A DNA stretch of 64,000 bases, taken from Symbiodinium kawagutii (taxonomy: Eukaryota > Sar > Dinophyceae > Suessiales > Symbiodiniaceae). Below are positions 44,252 to 54,759 of this stretch, piece after piece; position 1 is the stretch's first letter, and every line of letters begins with the position of its first letter. The stretch is taken from assembly GCA_009767595.1 (NCBI GenBank), contig VSDK01012844.1:66933-130932 (forward strand). The letters are read 5' to 3'. The position numbers and the translations under genes were made by a program. The notes under the pieces were generated by a model. That model was not told the DNA's origin and did no database searches. It saw nothing but the letters and a program-made list of their open reading frames with translations.

Positions 44252-44617
44252 CTAGACATGGATAGTGCAGCTCCTGGCCACAGGGTTCACCTCACCCCAG
44301 CGATCCGTCTCCGAGCTCACATCCAACAAAGTACATTTGCTGCCAGTGGGGCAGTAACTATCGCCACGACACTCCAAAGCACAATATCTCTTGCGCATAT
44401 CTGGATGGCTGGTGTCACCAACAGGTGCAGGGACCAAAATGCACTTGGCCTTGGCAAAGGCTCCAGGCGGTTTGTCCTCGGGGCAGCTGGTCTCCGTGCA
44501 ATCGCTCACACACAGCTGCCGGCCGTCCAAGATGGCGTGGTGCTCTTCTGCTTCGCAGGGAGGCTTCGCATATCTCGCGATCACCGAAGCGCCAAGCAGC
44601 AATAACAAGCGCCGCAT
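44252..44617 (-). CDS. Small secreted cysteine-rich protein
   Basis: A single open frame of 121 codons with a signal peptide at the start (MRRLLLLLGASVIA) and about ten cysteines afterwards. These include CVSDCTETSC and CALECRGDSYCPTGSKC, where C-x3-C-x6-C-x5-C spacing suggests disulphide pairing. It may be a complete intronless gene, or its last codons may be spliced to 43874-44063. Likely secreted or cell-surface. No exact family recognised. Confidence 0.7.
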   Translation of the reverse strand: MRRLLLLLGASVIARYAKPPCEAEEHHAILDGRQLCVSDCTETSCPEDKPPGAFAKAKCILVPAPVGDTSHPDMRKRYCALECRGDSYCPTGSKCTLLDVSSETDRWGEVNPVARSCTIHV

Positions 44618-44687
44618 TGGGACTGACTAAATAAATCTCTTCGCAGAGAAGATGCTTGAGCTCTATTGGGGCCACGTTTGGCAAAGT

Positions 44688-44900
44688 TCACACATGCAGT
44701 AGTTGAAAACCAAAAACACTACTTGCATGTACTTGCTGCTTTAGGAATGTTCTGGCTTTGAGCAGGTCAAGATAGGTCAGTCTTTTTCCAAAGTTTCTGG
44801 TTGGCAAGGGAAAAAATGTTCGCCACCCATCAATTAGCGTTATCAATTGTGTATGTGTCCAAAAATGGTTGTACACCCCAACTAACCGAAACACTACCAT
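44688..44900 (-). CDS. Candidate exon
   Basis: 71 codons, including NFGKRLTYLDLLKARTFLKQ. No splice sites fixed; the plus strand is partly open. Confidence 0.3.
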   Translation of the reverse strand: MVVFRLVGVYNHFWTHTQLITLIDGWRTFFPLPTRNFGKRLTYLDLLKARTFLKQQVHASSVFGFQLLHV

Positions 44901-45025
44901 TTCCAGCCAGGATCATCAATTCTAGGATTTTAGAGGCTCATCATGTTTGGACAAAGCAGCTAGTTATCACATCACCCTGGCAGGCACGCCTCCAGTGCGG
45001 CAGCAGGTTGCCCACACCTCAGGTC

Positions 45026-45314
45026 TTAGTCATTGCAGCAGTTCCATGCTGTGAACACCAGCCCTGTCAGGTCAACCGGTCGCACCAAGCGATCCATCAT
45101 GGGCAACGCCGGGGATGTCCATAGCTCATCGATGACGAGAGCCCCCCCGCCGAGAAAGTGTGTGGATGGATTTCTGAGTCCAGGATTTATGAACAAAGTA
45201 TCGACTGCCCAGCCATGTTTCAAGCTGCACATCTGAGGCGCTGACTTCAACAATGCATGTCCCAGATTCGTGTGCATTGCTTCCTGTGGTGCAGATCATG
45301 GTTGCCATGCCCAT
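45026..45314 (-). CDS. Coding region with frame change at a G7 run
   Basis: Frame 45314-45126 includes NAHESGTCIVEVSASDVQLE and TWLGSRYFVHKSW. Frame 45277-45026 includes GGALVIDELWTSPALPMMDR and LVRPVDLTGLVFTAWNCCND then stop. They swap quality at a run of seven C (plus strand, about 45145-45151). One exon with a homopolymer length error or indel explains this best. Function unknown. Confidence 0.5.
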
Positions 45315-45897
45315 TTAAACTTGCCCCGAACCCCGAACAAGCAAATTTAGATTACACAAAAAAACGATGTGTTCTTGAGGTTGGTGGTACGCGTCATGAT
45401 CTATCAAACCACTCCATCATCGAAGCAGTTCCAAGTAATTTCCACATATGCATCCATAAATTGAAAAAGACTGGCTTGGCTTAACCCTCACCAATAATTT
45501 CCCTCATTGACTAAGGTTTACCATGGAATGCCTGATCGTCTTAGTAACGTCTGGCTGTGCCATCCCACCTGTGGGTGACTCGATAGGCTGATGGCATGGC
45601 GCAGCAAATGCACCGCCTGGCAAGCCATGCAGGTATCATTCCCGACAACCATCAACGACGTCCATGGTCCGAACCAGCAGCACTGTGGGTACCAATGACG
45701 GATCACCAACAGGGGGAGCAACTTTCAAAGAAGCAACTTTTTTGTCAGTATCATCATATATTTACGCAACCAAAGCCAATTAGCAGCAATGGGTTTGAAA
45801 GTGTCAACGCTGTCTGGAGTTTGGCATGATGTGTCTTGATACAACTCCGGCACCAAGGCCTGGTTGAGCATGCTGGTCTACCAGTGGAGGTTTGAGA

Positions 45898-46108
45898 TAT
45901 CTCCAATGTGCAGCCGCATACCGATGGCTCCGAAGGGGCAAAAATCCTAGATATTCCATGGCTATGGTCCGAAAAGGACCCCATGGAGCTCATGGCCCGA
46001 AAACGGATCCGAAGAGAAACATCAGGAAAACTGATCCACCGACCATCAACAACTGCAACAGCAACATCAAGCACTTTACAACCCACCGAAGCTGTTCAAA
46101 CCTACTAG
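45898..46108 (+). CDS. C-terminal exon, basic/Thr-rich tail
   Basis: The plus frame reads HTDGSEGAKILDIPWLWSEK, DPMELMARKRIRRETSGKLI and a Thr/Ser-rich end to TAG at 46108. KRIRRE suggests nuclear or nucleic-acid contact. The acceptor (TTTGAG or GTGCAG) was not fixed. The open minus frame (46086-45754) would be a shadow. Confidence 0.55.
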
Positions 46109-46432
46109 GCCTTGGAAACATCTCTTGCTGGCACCCTACCCTTTGTCAAGCTGTTCACTCAACGGCACTGGCCCCAGCCATGAAACCTCCTCGTAGTTGC
46201 GCTTCTGATACGCTACCACGCCCAACCTTCAGCCATGCAGTCATGCCCTGAATGATGTGTAGTCACCGGCCAATTAGCCCACAAGTGGATTCGACATGAT
46301 TCGACTTATACCTTCCCTGGATTGGGCGATTCTGGTGTTATACTGAGGCTGGAGACTGGAGACATCTTTTCTCAAAGTTGCAGCCTAATTACATCGTTTC
46401 ATATCACTATTGCTGGTGGATCATGTCCTGAA

Positions 46433-48190
46433 CTACGACTTTCCAAAGGCACTTTTGGACTCCCCAAGCCACCATGTTTTCGTTGATCCAAGCATCTCAT
46501 TGTACACCCGCGGATCTGTGGGCATGAGCGTTCTGGCACAATCCTCAGCAAGGACGACAGGGCCGCTCAAGCCATGTTGATGGCCACCTCCGGTAGAGAA
46601 CTGAAAACTTCTGTACACAGCAGGTTCCAAGATATCCCAAGATCTTCCCCAAGATATCCCAAGATCTTCCAAGTATGTTGCTTGGTCTCACTCACACCGC
46701 AACTGCTGCCAGCATGCAAGGCATTGCTGTGCCAACTGGAGGGAGTTGGTTCGCACGTATTCCATGCCTGGAAACATGGAGTAGCATGAAAGGCTTGGGA
46801 TGTGGAACTCAAGGGTCCAAATCATGGGTGGACCAATGTTGGTGACCCATACCCACATGTTCAGGCTAACTGAATGCCAGGATAGCCTCCCCTAGCCTCG
46901 CACTGTAGCTCGATGGCTGAGGTTCGATTCATGCGCAAGCTATAACTATAGTGAGATACAAGCACATTATTTCAATACAAGGACCTTGATGCCTGAAGCC
47001 AACGTGGTCAGAGCTGCTTTCCAAGTGGTCTGCAACTACCAGCGCTTTGCGTTCAAATTGCTGCCGGTTCTGAGCCCGCCTATGAAGAGCCATGGCAGCT
47101 GTGAACCAGGAAACCTGAGTGCAGCTGAAGACCCCGGAGAACATCACCACAACTAAAACTGTAGACCCAGTTGTTGATCATTTCTCCCCTAGCTCAACCA
47201 TCATTTAGTTGTAACGCACAACTACGTGCAACAATATGCCATGCAGTATGCCATGCCAACTGTCAACTGACACTCGATCACTTCTCGTAGCAACACAGAG
47301 TGACTGTTCGCGGTAGAACTAAACTCTTGCCTGTACCGACATTCAGCTGTACAAGTACGCACTTGTTTTCTGCTCATTCCCAGCAAGGATCCACTGGATA
47401 GCAAACTGTTGAATGCATAGCTCTTGATTCCTCTGGTCTATGCAAGCCACTTGGCCCTAGTTGCATGTGATAGGGTACTGACAAAATGGAGCCTGTATAC
47501 ATTGCCACTCCATGCCATTCTCAGGTTTGGTAAACCTGGTCTTTAGCAGCCATGGACACGGCAATCATGGAGCAACAGCGTTGCTTGGTTGTGGCAGTGC
47601 ATCACCAAGCCACAAGCGACTGGCAGTGCGATACCTTGGGCAGGTTGGTGGTTGGCTCATGTGTCATAGGCCCAATGACTGACAGGTAGGCTAGGTCAAT
47701 GAGCCTATAAAGATCTCCTCCTTGCATGGTGCTCTCACCCGTGTTCCAAGCCAACAATTGACCGGTAGTGAAGATCATGATGACAAAAAAATGAACCAAC
47801 AGCAGCTGTTTTAGTTGTTCCTGGCTCAAGGATCCGTCTGTGTTCCACGGAAGGGCAAACCACTGTGACCCGAGCTGCAGGGCCCCAACATCGGGACCCC
47901 TTTCTTTCAGAGCAAGTCTGCGATTGCAGGATCATGGCTGCCAACATGTTGCTAGTACTTGGCACTTGTCGGGAAACATCGTTCAACGCCATCAAGGAAT
48001 ACTCATGAACTGCCAACACTGCCACCACTTTGGTTATGGGGACTATCAGGTCTCACTGCTGTTCCCTGAAATCGGCACCGCACACTTTTCTCTCCTTGGG
48101 CTTTCAGCCTTGCAACGCTCAGAGAAGCGCAAGTGCACTGAGAAAATGGCCAAGAAGTGCTGTTGGAGTACATCATGCAAGGTTGAGACT
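46433..48190 (-). CDS. Multi-exon membrane protein (partial model)
   Basis: Probable exons, 5' to 3'. 48190-48060 reads LHDVLQQHFLAIFSVHLRFS and ends at GTGAGA. 47917-47635 (acceptor CGCAG, donor AAG|GTATCG) reads VGALQLGSQWFALPWNTDGS, then TM-like QLLLVHFFVIMIFTTGQLLA, then GDLYRLIDLAYLSVIGPM. 47158-46990 reads VVVMFSGVFSCTQVSWFTAA and RRAQNRQQFERKALVVADHL. 46600-46433 reads LSGPVVLAEDCARTLMPTDP and ends SAFGKS-stop. Short exons near 47.55 and 47.39 kb are also possible. Grouping is inferred from strand and spacing. Two or more TM segments. Family not recognised. Confidence 0.5.
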
Positions 48191-48269
48191 CTCGCAATTA
48201 AACTGTCTTGATGATAATGGTCACATCTAAGCCCGTGCTGGGTACATCGTGAAGATTGGGACTACCTCA

Positions 48270-48372
48270 GTGTTCCTTGCATGTACTCCAACACCTGGCC
48301 GAAAACTGAACCTTCCCGAGCCTGTGACATGTTTGGATTGCACCAAATCAGCGCTTGCAGACTGGAAGGTTC
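48270..48372 (-). CDS. Exon candidate
   Basis: Acceptor AACCTTCCAG and donor GAG|GTAGTC bracket SASADLVQSKHVTGSGRFSF and RPGVGVHARNTE (phase 0/0). The plus strand (48249-48473) is also open, with natural composition. Confidence 0.4.
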
Positions 48373-48856
48373 AAACATATACAAAAATCAATCGAAGTGG
48401 TGGACTTGACTGTTTAATTAATCAAAACAACCAGCTACTGCAATCAACTGGATTGATCAAGTGTGCTTTATGAACTATAGCGACCACTGGCAATGCCATG
48501 AAATCTGGTGGTTTCTTGCCGACGCTTCCAAAGGTTGAACTCGACACACGTCATGTGTTTTTGTTTGGAATCTTGGATCCGATTGGTCCCATCAGCAAAA
48601 AGGTATGATCATCACACATTGTTCCTCATCGCCCCTTTCACCCTACAGAGCATCAGCTAATTTGGATGCAGTCACTATTCATCCAAGGGAAGTGCGAGAA
48701 ACAAACCATGCGATTTGGAAAACACGTGTCGAAGAAGTCATAGCCATGAGCGTGTTGAACCTCATTCAGTCAATAATATAACTGACGCAAATATTGGCAA
48801 CATCTGCCCTTTTCTGGCTTCTCATCCACGCCATTGTGGCGACACACAGCCGCAGT

Positions 48857-49781
48857 TCAGAACTTCTGGTAGCCACCAGCGTTGGCGCCGTCATCTAACT
48901 TGCTGTCCAACCAGCTGGCAATGGAGAGCACCAGGATGCCGACGGATCCGAAGATGTGAGGATACGGTGCTTGCCAAGGAGCCTCCAGCGGGTTGGACCG
49001 TGGATAAAAGCTGGGCTTGTCTTCTTGTGCCGGCGCCAGGGTCTATCAATGATTCTCAAGCCATGGCCACGGCGGGAGCAGCAACGAACACCAGCGAACC
49101 ATGAAAAAAATATTCCCAATGAATCCCAATGATACTCAACATACGGATAACCAGCGTGGGACACAGTCGCTTTTTTGCCCCTCCATTCCTGATCCCGAGC
49201 TTTCACTTTCTCTACAAAACGCCACTGCCGCCCCAAGTCAAGGGTGTTCCCCTTGGCATTAGTCCTGCCCACTGCGCCCCCATATTAAGCCATTATAGAA
49301 GAGTCATGGCTTCCCCATATTAACTGTAGCCCCAATTAATGAAGATATTGACCCATTGACTCATGAACCACTGAACTACAGTACCTGTTTCCCCATAGCT
49401 TCCCCTAAGGCTGGCGCTGATGGTGTGTCGTCCACCGTCATCACCTTAGAGGCGATCTGAGCAATCCACCAAGTGCTGGGTGACACATGATCTGCCTGAC
49501 CAAAGGGCCAGGGTGGGATTTTGAAGGAGTTGGTGGTCAATAAGCTACTTAATAGCGCTGAATGAGCTATTCAATCCTGGTGAACTAATGGATTTCAAAA
49601 GTAACAACTTCACTTGAATGACATTCGGTGGGAGAGAAATTTGCATCAATCTCTCCGGAAAGTGTGCTTACGAGATGTTTTGATGGACCTTGGAACAATG
49701 GCTGGCATCCTGGTTGCCAGGACCGCCAAAAAAAACCAACAAGAACAAAAACAAACAAACAATGTTCATCTGAGCCAGCAT
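48857..49781 (-). CDS. Signal-peptide plus TM protein (type I-like), 4 exons
   Basis: Exon 1 (49781-49672) begins MLAQMNIVCLFLFLLVFFGG, a clear signal peptide, then NQDASHCSKVHQNI, donor TC|GTAAGC. Exon 2 (49547-49385, phase 1/0) joins in frame and reads FKIPPWPFGQADHVSPSTWW then IAQIASKVMTVDDTPSAPAL, donor CAG|GTACTG. A third (about 49272-49130) reads RQWRFVEKVKARDQEWRGKK. The last exon (49042-48857, acceptor TTGATAG) reads PYPHIFGSVGILVLSIASWL, a TM helix, then DSKLDDGANAGGYQKF-stop. The exon 2-3 and 3-4 phases were not matched. Surface or endomembrane protein of unknown role. Confidence 0.6.
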
Positions 49782-50366
49782 CGTTTTCATATGTTTTCAT
49801 TGTAACCTACTGCGGTCTCCCAGGCCTGGTGGAAAAAATGATGAAAACCAGCAGCCAAATGATAATCAGTCACCATTACATACCCATTGTTGCTTAGTAA
49901 TTAAGTGTTTCCCTTTAGTCAACCATGGATTAGCCACAATTACCAGCCGGCTATTCTTGTTGGTTACTATTCCCCGAAATGAACCATTGCTGGCTACTAT
50001 TCCACCAGTATTGTTGGTTATCCCCTACTATCGACCAGTATTCATGGCTAATCAGAACTAACAGCTGTAACTATAACCCCTATTCTGGGCGGTGCTTCCA
50101 GCCCCCATGAAGAAATCTGTCAACCAAGCAACCCTTGGTTAACATTAAACAATAGAAAGCATGTTCAAAACCACCAACCAGAATTTCCAATGTATTGTTA
50201 TGAATGGTTAAATATAATCATTACTGATGTTTGTGAACCCCACTATTGATTATAACTTTAACGATTGTTGATCAACCATTATTAATGGTTACAATAATCA
50301 GTTATTATCATTTTGTTTTTATTCATCGCCGACCCGGAGGTTCAGCTGGGCTGTTGCCATTGGTTA

Positions 50367-50765
50367 TCACAATTTATGACCCGAATTAGCCCGGGAAGCT
50401 GCCTTTCCGTGATCACCTTTTTCTGTCATGGCCCATCGTTGCCAAGGGGCAGCGATTTTTGGCTCTGGCACCGTTTCATTTTTTACAGGGTGGCCTTTGT
50501 CAGCCCAAGGTGGCTGACCCATGCACAGCCGCCACCCTTGGAAACATGAGCCTGTCTTTTTGAGCACCCACGAAGTAACCCTAGAAATCCCTAGAGAACC
50601 AGCATGGCTAATGGCTACCCCTTCCCCTGGTCCCAGTTCCGATTCAAGTGGCTGCATCACCCATGGCCACCAGCATGACGCTGGGCGCGAAGACACGGAG
50701 CGAACGTGGATGGAAAAAGAACAAGGCCACAGTGGCCACTCCTTGCAGCGGGGGTAACTTAGGTT
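50367..50765 (-). CDS. Hydrophobic exon and C-terminal exon of unknown protein
   Basis: Exon about 50765-50675 (acceptor CCTAAG) reads LQGVATVALFFFHPRSLRVF and APSVMLVAM, hydrophobic, with donor GG|GTGATG. In another frame, 50590-50367 reads PPWADKGHPVKNETVPEPKI and WQRWAMTEKGDHGKAASRAN to a stop at 50367. The plus strand (50521-50757) is also open. Confidence 0.4.
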   Translation of the reverse strand, partial: NLSYPRCKEWPLWPCSFSIHVRSVSSRPASCWWPWVMQPLESELGPGEGVAISHAGSLGISRVTSWVLKKTGSCFQGWRLCMGQPPWADKGHPVKNETVPEPKIAAPWQRWAMTEKGDHGKAASRANSGHKL

Positions 50766-51097
50766 AAACACTTCCTGGCAGTACTAAGGAAGAACCAATG
50801 GCGGAACCAATAGTGGAACTGGAGGGACCAATGGTGGATGTTGGGCCATGGTGGATGTTGGTCTATGGATGGCCTATGGTGGAGGAACCTTGGTTGAGGT
50901 TCCAATGAACCAGAGATACTAGCCACGAAGATTGTTGGACTTTTTGCAAGCAGTCACTTGAGAGTCACTTGAGAGGAGTCACTTGAGAGTATATATGAAA
51001 TATTGTTAATGACAATGCTATACAATTCTGAAGAGTTGGTTGGATGGGTTCCAAGTAATAGCAGCAATATACAATTCTGGTAGCAGTAGAACTACCA

Positions 51098-51201
51098 CAT
51101 GGGTGTTCCATTAAATAGGGGTACCTCTAGATCATCCAATATTAGTCATTTCTAGGATTAAGCCAACCATCTTTTGGGGGTTCCCTATTCCAAGAAATCA
51201 C
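51098..51201 (-). repeat. Family-1 element at a 5' splice site
   Basis: On the minus strand it begins GTGATTTCTTGGAATAGGG directly after the coding frame of 51339-51202 and ends GGGGTACCCCTATTTAATGG. Confidence 0.75.
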
Positions 51202-51339
51202 CACATCAACAAGCAAATCAGTGATGGGGCAACTGTTCAGCTTGGCGTTGTGGTTGACCAGAATCAACCTCACCTCGCTACCACGCCCGAGAACGCGTTG
51301 GGGTGATTTGACACGGTGCATGTTGAACACAAATTCTCT
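51202..51339 (-). CDS. Exon ending exactly at a family-1 repeat
   Basis: Acceptor GTACCTAG, 138 bp, phase 0/0 (46 codons). Encodes REFVFNMHRVKSPQRVLGRG and VRLILVNHNAKLNSCPITDL. The donor GT is the first dinucleotide of the family-1 element. Function unknown. Confidence 0.6.
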
Positions 51340-51409
51340 CTAGGTACTGGTTCTCGAGCAGTTGCAGAAAAATAGACAAGGATAACGAGGTGTCGTTCCC
51401 TTGTCATAG

Positions 51410-52019
51410 TTGGTCAAGCTGGGATGCAATAATGTTCATGGGAGCTGGATTATCTTTGGCATATTTTGGCATTCTTTGGCCATCCCAAAACAAGCAAAGG
51501 ATTTTGGTTCAAAGCGATGCCAACTTAAAGGTGACCATGCCTATAGTGACCAGTTCTCGCACATGGACCTTGGCTTAAGGTTGATTTCGATGGTTTTCGC
51601 ACCAAGTCGAGGTCAACCAGCCTATGGTTTAACCAGTGGCCTCAGAGAGGCAGTATTTCCCTTGGCTATTTACTCAACACCAAGTCATCAGCTGGTTGGT
51701 GGTTTCAGCCCCCATGAAAAATATGCTTGTCAACCAACCAGTTATTAATAGCAGGTGTTGACAAGTAACTATAGGTTGTTCCCCTTGCCTTCCACTTATA
51801 TTTACTATGGAAAATAGAAAAAAACAAATCAAACCACCCACCAGTCAGCCTCGCGAACACCTTCCAGGAGCCAAGCCGCCCAAACTCAAATCGCGCAGCC
51901 CTGCGACTTTGACCTTGCGAGCAACGAGGTCATGCCACCCGGGTCGCCATGGTCACCCCTGCCCGCTTCATGGCAACAAGACACCTGGCTTGACACCTGG
52001 CTTGACGCCCGTTGACTGA
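51410..52019 (+). CDS. Three-exon plus-strand gene fragment with a repeat intron
   Basis: Exon 51410-51530 (phase 1/0) has a TM-like MFMGAGLSLAYFGILWPSQN then KQRILVQSDANLK, donor GTGACC. Exon 51580-51694 (0/1) reads DFDGFRTKSRSTSLWFNQWP then SLGYLLNTKSSA. Exon 51766-52019 (2/stop) continues in frame with MENRKKQIKPPTSQPREHLP and a basic Pro-rich tail ending TPVD. The second intron is a 71-bp family-2 element. A tandem ACACCTGGCTTG sits near the end. Family unknown. Confidence 0.6.
51695..51765 (+). repeat. Family-2 element = complete 71-bp intron
   Basis: GTTGGTGGTTTCAGCCCCC..ATGAAAAATATG..GTCAACCAACCAGTTATTAATAG..GTTGACAAG. Starts GT, ends AG; joining the flanks keeps the frame open. Confidence 0.7.
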
Positions 52020-52192
52020 TTTCGTTGGTGAAATGCTGGCAAACATGCTGCACAGTATGTGGTACATAGGGCAGGGATCAACCAGCTTTTGGACCCCAAC
52101 TTTCCTTGTAGCTACCATTACTGCTGTGATCACCCAAAAATGTTCAGGCTACCAGAAAGCTCCAAAACGGCCTCCAAATAATGCCCATGTGG
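52020..52192 (+). CDS. Exon ending at a family-1 repeat
   Basis: The plus frame reads DFVGEMLANMLHSMWYIGQG and FWTPTFLVATITAVITQKCS (hydrophobic) and stops being coding at GTGG|GCGTTT, where a family-1 element begins (GC donor). The family-1 right end lies near 52290. Confidence 0.5.
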
Positions 52193-52290
52193 GCGTTTTT
52201 CAAAAGAGGGGTACCACCAAATCATCCTTGATCCAAATCATCTTTCGCAAAGGAGCAGCCATCGTTGGGATCTCCTAGTTTAAGAAACCA
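52193..52290 (+). repeat. Family-1 element
   Basis: GCGTTTTTCAAAAGAGGGGTAC..AAATCATCC..GGGATCTCCTAGTTTAAGAAACCACC. Confidence 0.75.
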
Positions 52291-52529
52291 CCATTCGTCA
52301 ACTTCTGTACACCTAATTCTGCTCAGCACCCGATTTGTACCCTACTCGACCAAGAAAGGTGCTGGACACCAGCAACTTGGACCTCCAATGAGTTACATCT
52401 CTGGGAACCCCACTGGACCACTAGCATCATCAGGTCATCCCTTCGCTGAACCCCCTGAGCTCCGCCCAGCCACCCACTTGAGCGCCAAGGGGTCGGAAGT
52501 TGGCAAGCCATAGGTCCTCAGTGGTGCAA

Positions 52530-53180
52530 AGCGCCAAGGCCATCCAAGGCCTATGAGTCCCGAAGCTTAAGGTTGGCTCACTGGTTGAGGCCAGCTGATG
52601 GCCACGGATGCAGTTGGGACAGCAGCAAGCAATTCCAGCAGGACTGGTTCAAAGAATGTTGATTTGGCCCGTGTAAAAACTTTCAGGCTGTGAAAAAAAA
52701 GCCGCGAAAAGGCAAAGACAAAAACTATCCAGAACTCAATTCTCAATTTGGCATGGAAGGAACAATATGATCATCCACCTACCGAATCTAAGTGCGGATC
52801 TATCAATCAGGTTGAAGTACTGACAAATGATTCTGGATGGTTGGTGCAAAAAAAAGGAGTGCCCTGATTACTTTGTATCATTGACAAAGTAGGCCCTCTT
52901 TCAGGTGGTTAAATAAAACCGGACGAAGTCATGAACAAGTCTTCTGAGATGCCCACTGTGCCTTGATGAACCATGCCCAAGGTGTGTGGAAAGGTTCCCA
53001 GGCACACCTCCCAGTATGATTCAAGGAAGCCTCATGAAATCTCATGAATTGCGGTGGATCGAGTTTAATCAACACCCATAGGAACCATTTAACTGAGTAG
53101 CGAGCAACCCCCTGAACAACTCAGTAGCTTAATAGCTGAACAAACTCAGTAGCACGCCTTCACCACAAGTTGGTATCCGG
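52530..53180. other. Non-coding interval
   Basis: No convincing open frame. Likely intron or spacer. Confidence 0.5.
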
Positions 53181-53186
53181 CAGCCC

Positions 53187-53321
53187 CCCCCATGCGGCGT
53201 GCCCCAAACACGGGGTTGGTACGAACCCAGCGTCTGCGCTGCGAAGACGGGTGAAGTCATACAGCTGGCCCCAAGGCCTGGAGGAACAGCTATCAAGTGC
53301 TGCTTTCCCCCCACGTGGGGG
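53187..53321 (+). CDS. Exon candidate ending at a family-1 repeat
   Basis: Acceptor ATCCGGCAG. The frame reads PQTRGWYEPSVCAAKTGEVI and APRPGGTAIKCCFPPTW, then meets a family-1 element (GGGTTTATCAAAATGGGGGA, to 53415). The minus strand is also open. Confidence 0.4.
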
Positions 53322-53415
53322 TTTATCAAAATGGGGGACCCCCAAAATAGCTGGTTTATTGTTATACATGATTTAAAAAAGATGATTTAGGGCTACCCCT
53401 ATTTTGAGAAACGTC
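53322..53415 (+). repeat. Family-1 element
   Basis: GGGTTTATCAAAATGGGGGA..GGCTACCCCTATTTTGAGAAACG. Confidence 0.8.
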
Positions 53416-53576
53416 CAAATCGCTTTAAGTTGTGTCCACTGTCAGTGGGAAGCATCCATGTCCATCCAGCTGAAAACTGCATACTTAACTGCTATTCATA
53501 AGCCATTCACAAGGGCGCACTCCCATGGCTTAAGCACAAACTGTGTATCCAGAAATGCCCCAACTTACAAATTGAA

Positions 53577-53960
53577 TTGGTGAATCAGCCATTCAAGCGT
53601 AGTGTCGTCTGCCATGAACAGGCTGGTTTTCCCAGCGCAGCAATCACTTTGCCTCAAAACTGCTTGGATTTTGTTGGGGCCTGCAACCAACCATTCATAC
53701 TTCCCAGCAACAATCAAGGTTTATCACTAGCATCATTATTCACATTACTCACCTATAATGACCAAACCAACCAGCAACAACCGAGGTTCACCATGTCCCA
53801 TCTCTGGATGCTCCACCCACCGGCTCAACACACCGGGATCCCTGGCCTATGAGCCCAAGGCCCAAGCAACAAGTGCCAGCTTGAAAGGTGAAATGCACCA
53901 GCCGTTCATAGAAGGCACCCATGGCGGCACTAAGGACTCTGGTGATGTGGATCTATCATG
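53577..53960 (+). CDS. Candidate open frame
   Basis: 91 codons on plus, including LDFVGACNQPFILPSNNQGL. Weak, with no splice sites confirmed. Confidence 0.25.
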
Positions 53961-54329
53961 ATCTATCCATGTCTTTTGGAAGGGCTATGGTGGATGGATC
54001 ATGGACTTGCTTTCTTGTTGACATGGTCGTGTCTTCTTTGGGAAATGCAACTTGTTTTGATGCACTTGTTCACGTGTTGGTGCGCTGGTTTGGAAATACG
54101 CATCTTGAGGTGATTCTCAGCACAAAAAGCTATTGATCTGCGCAAGGAATGGTAACATGCAGTGGAAGCTGCCCTCCTTAACCTACAAACATGGCACCCA
54201 CTATGCTTCCATCAGTCATGGTATCACCATAGGTCTTCTTTGTCATGATCAATCGAACAGCAAAAAATAATCCACCGCCACGAATAACAACAACCAGTGG
54301 ATGATTAGTTGATTGTGGTGGTTGATCAT

Positions 54330-54510
54330 GGTCCATGTCGTATTCTTTCAAATCCCATCGATCACACCTATAGTCAAGCGCCTGTGCAGGGAGACTTGGA
54401 GGCCCGAGCGTTCACGGGGGCAAATAACCAGCATTTGTCTTGATGAACCCATGGAGGCAAAACAAAAATTGACCGTCGTCTTCCCCATCACCAACCAAAA
54501 TTTTCAATGG
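54330..54510 (+). CDS. Exon ending at a family-1 repeat
   Basis: The plus frame reads PIVKRLCRETWRPERSRGQI, CLDEPMEAKQKLTVVFPITN and QNFQW, then GG|GCGTTTATC where the family-1 element (54511-54613) begins. The GC donor matches that at 52192. Function unknown. Confidence 0.5.
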
Positions 54511-54613
54511 GCGTTTATCAACATAAGGGACCCAGAAAATAGTTGGTTTGGAACAAACAGTGGCTAATATACAGGATGATTTGAGGGGGTACCCCCATTT
54601 TAAGAAACACCCA
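54511..54613 (+). repeat. Family-1 element
   Basis: GCGTTTATCAACATAAGGGACC..GGATGATTTGAGGGGGTACCC..TTTTAAGAAACACCC. Confidence 0.8.
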
Positions 54614-54759
54614 TGTACCAAAATGATGAACATTGACCACCGACAGTCAAAAACAACAACAAATACCCCTGGGAAACGAACAGCTTGACAGCCTGACCCT
54701 CCCAAGCCTAGGTGTTGAAAGATCAGTTTCCGCACAGAAGGAAATCCAATTTGGTAGAA

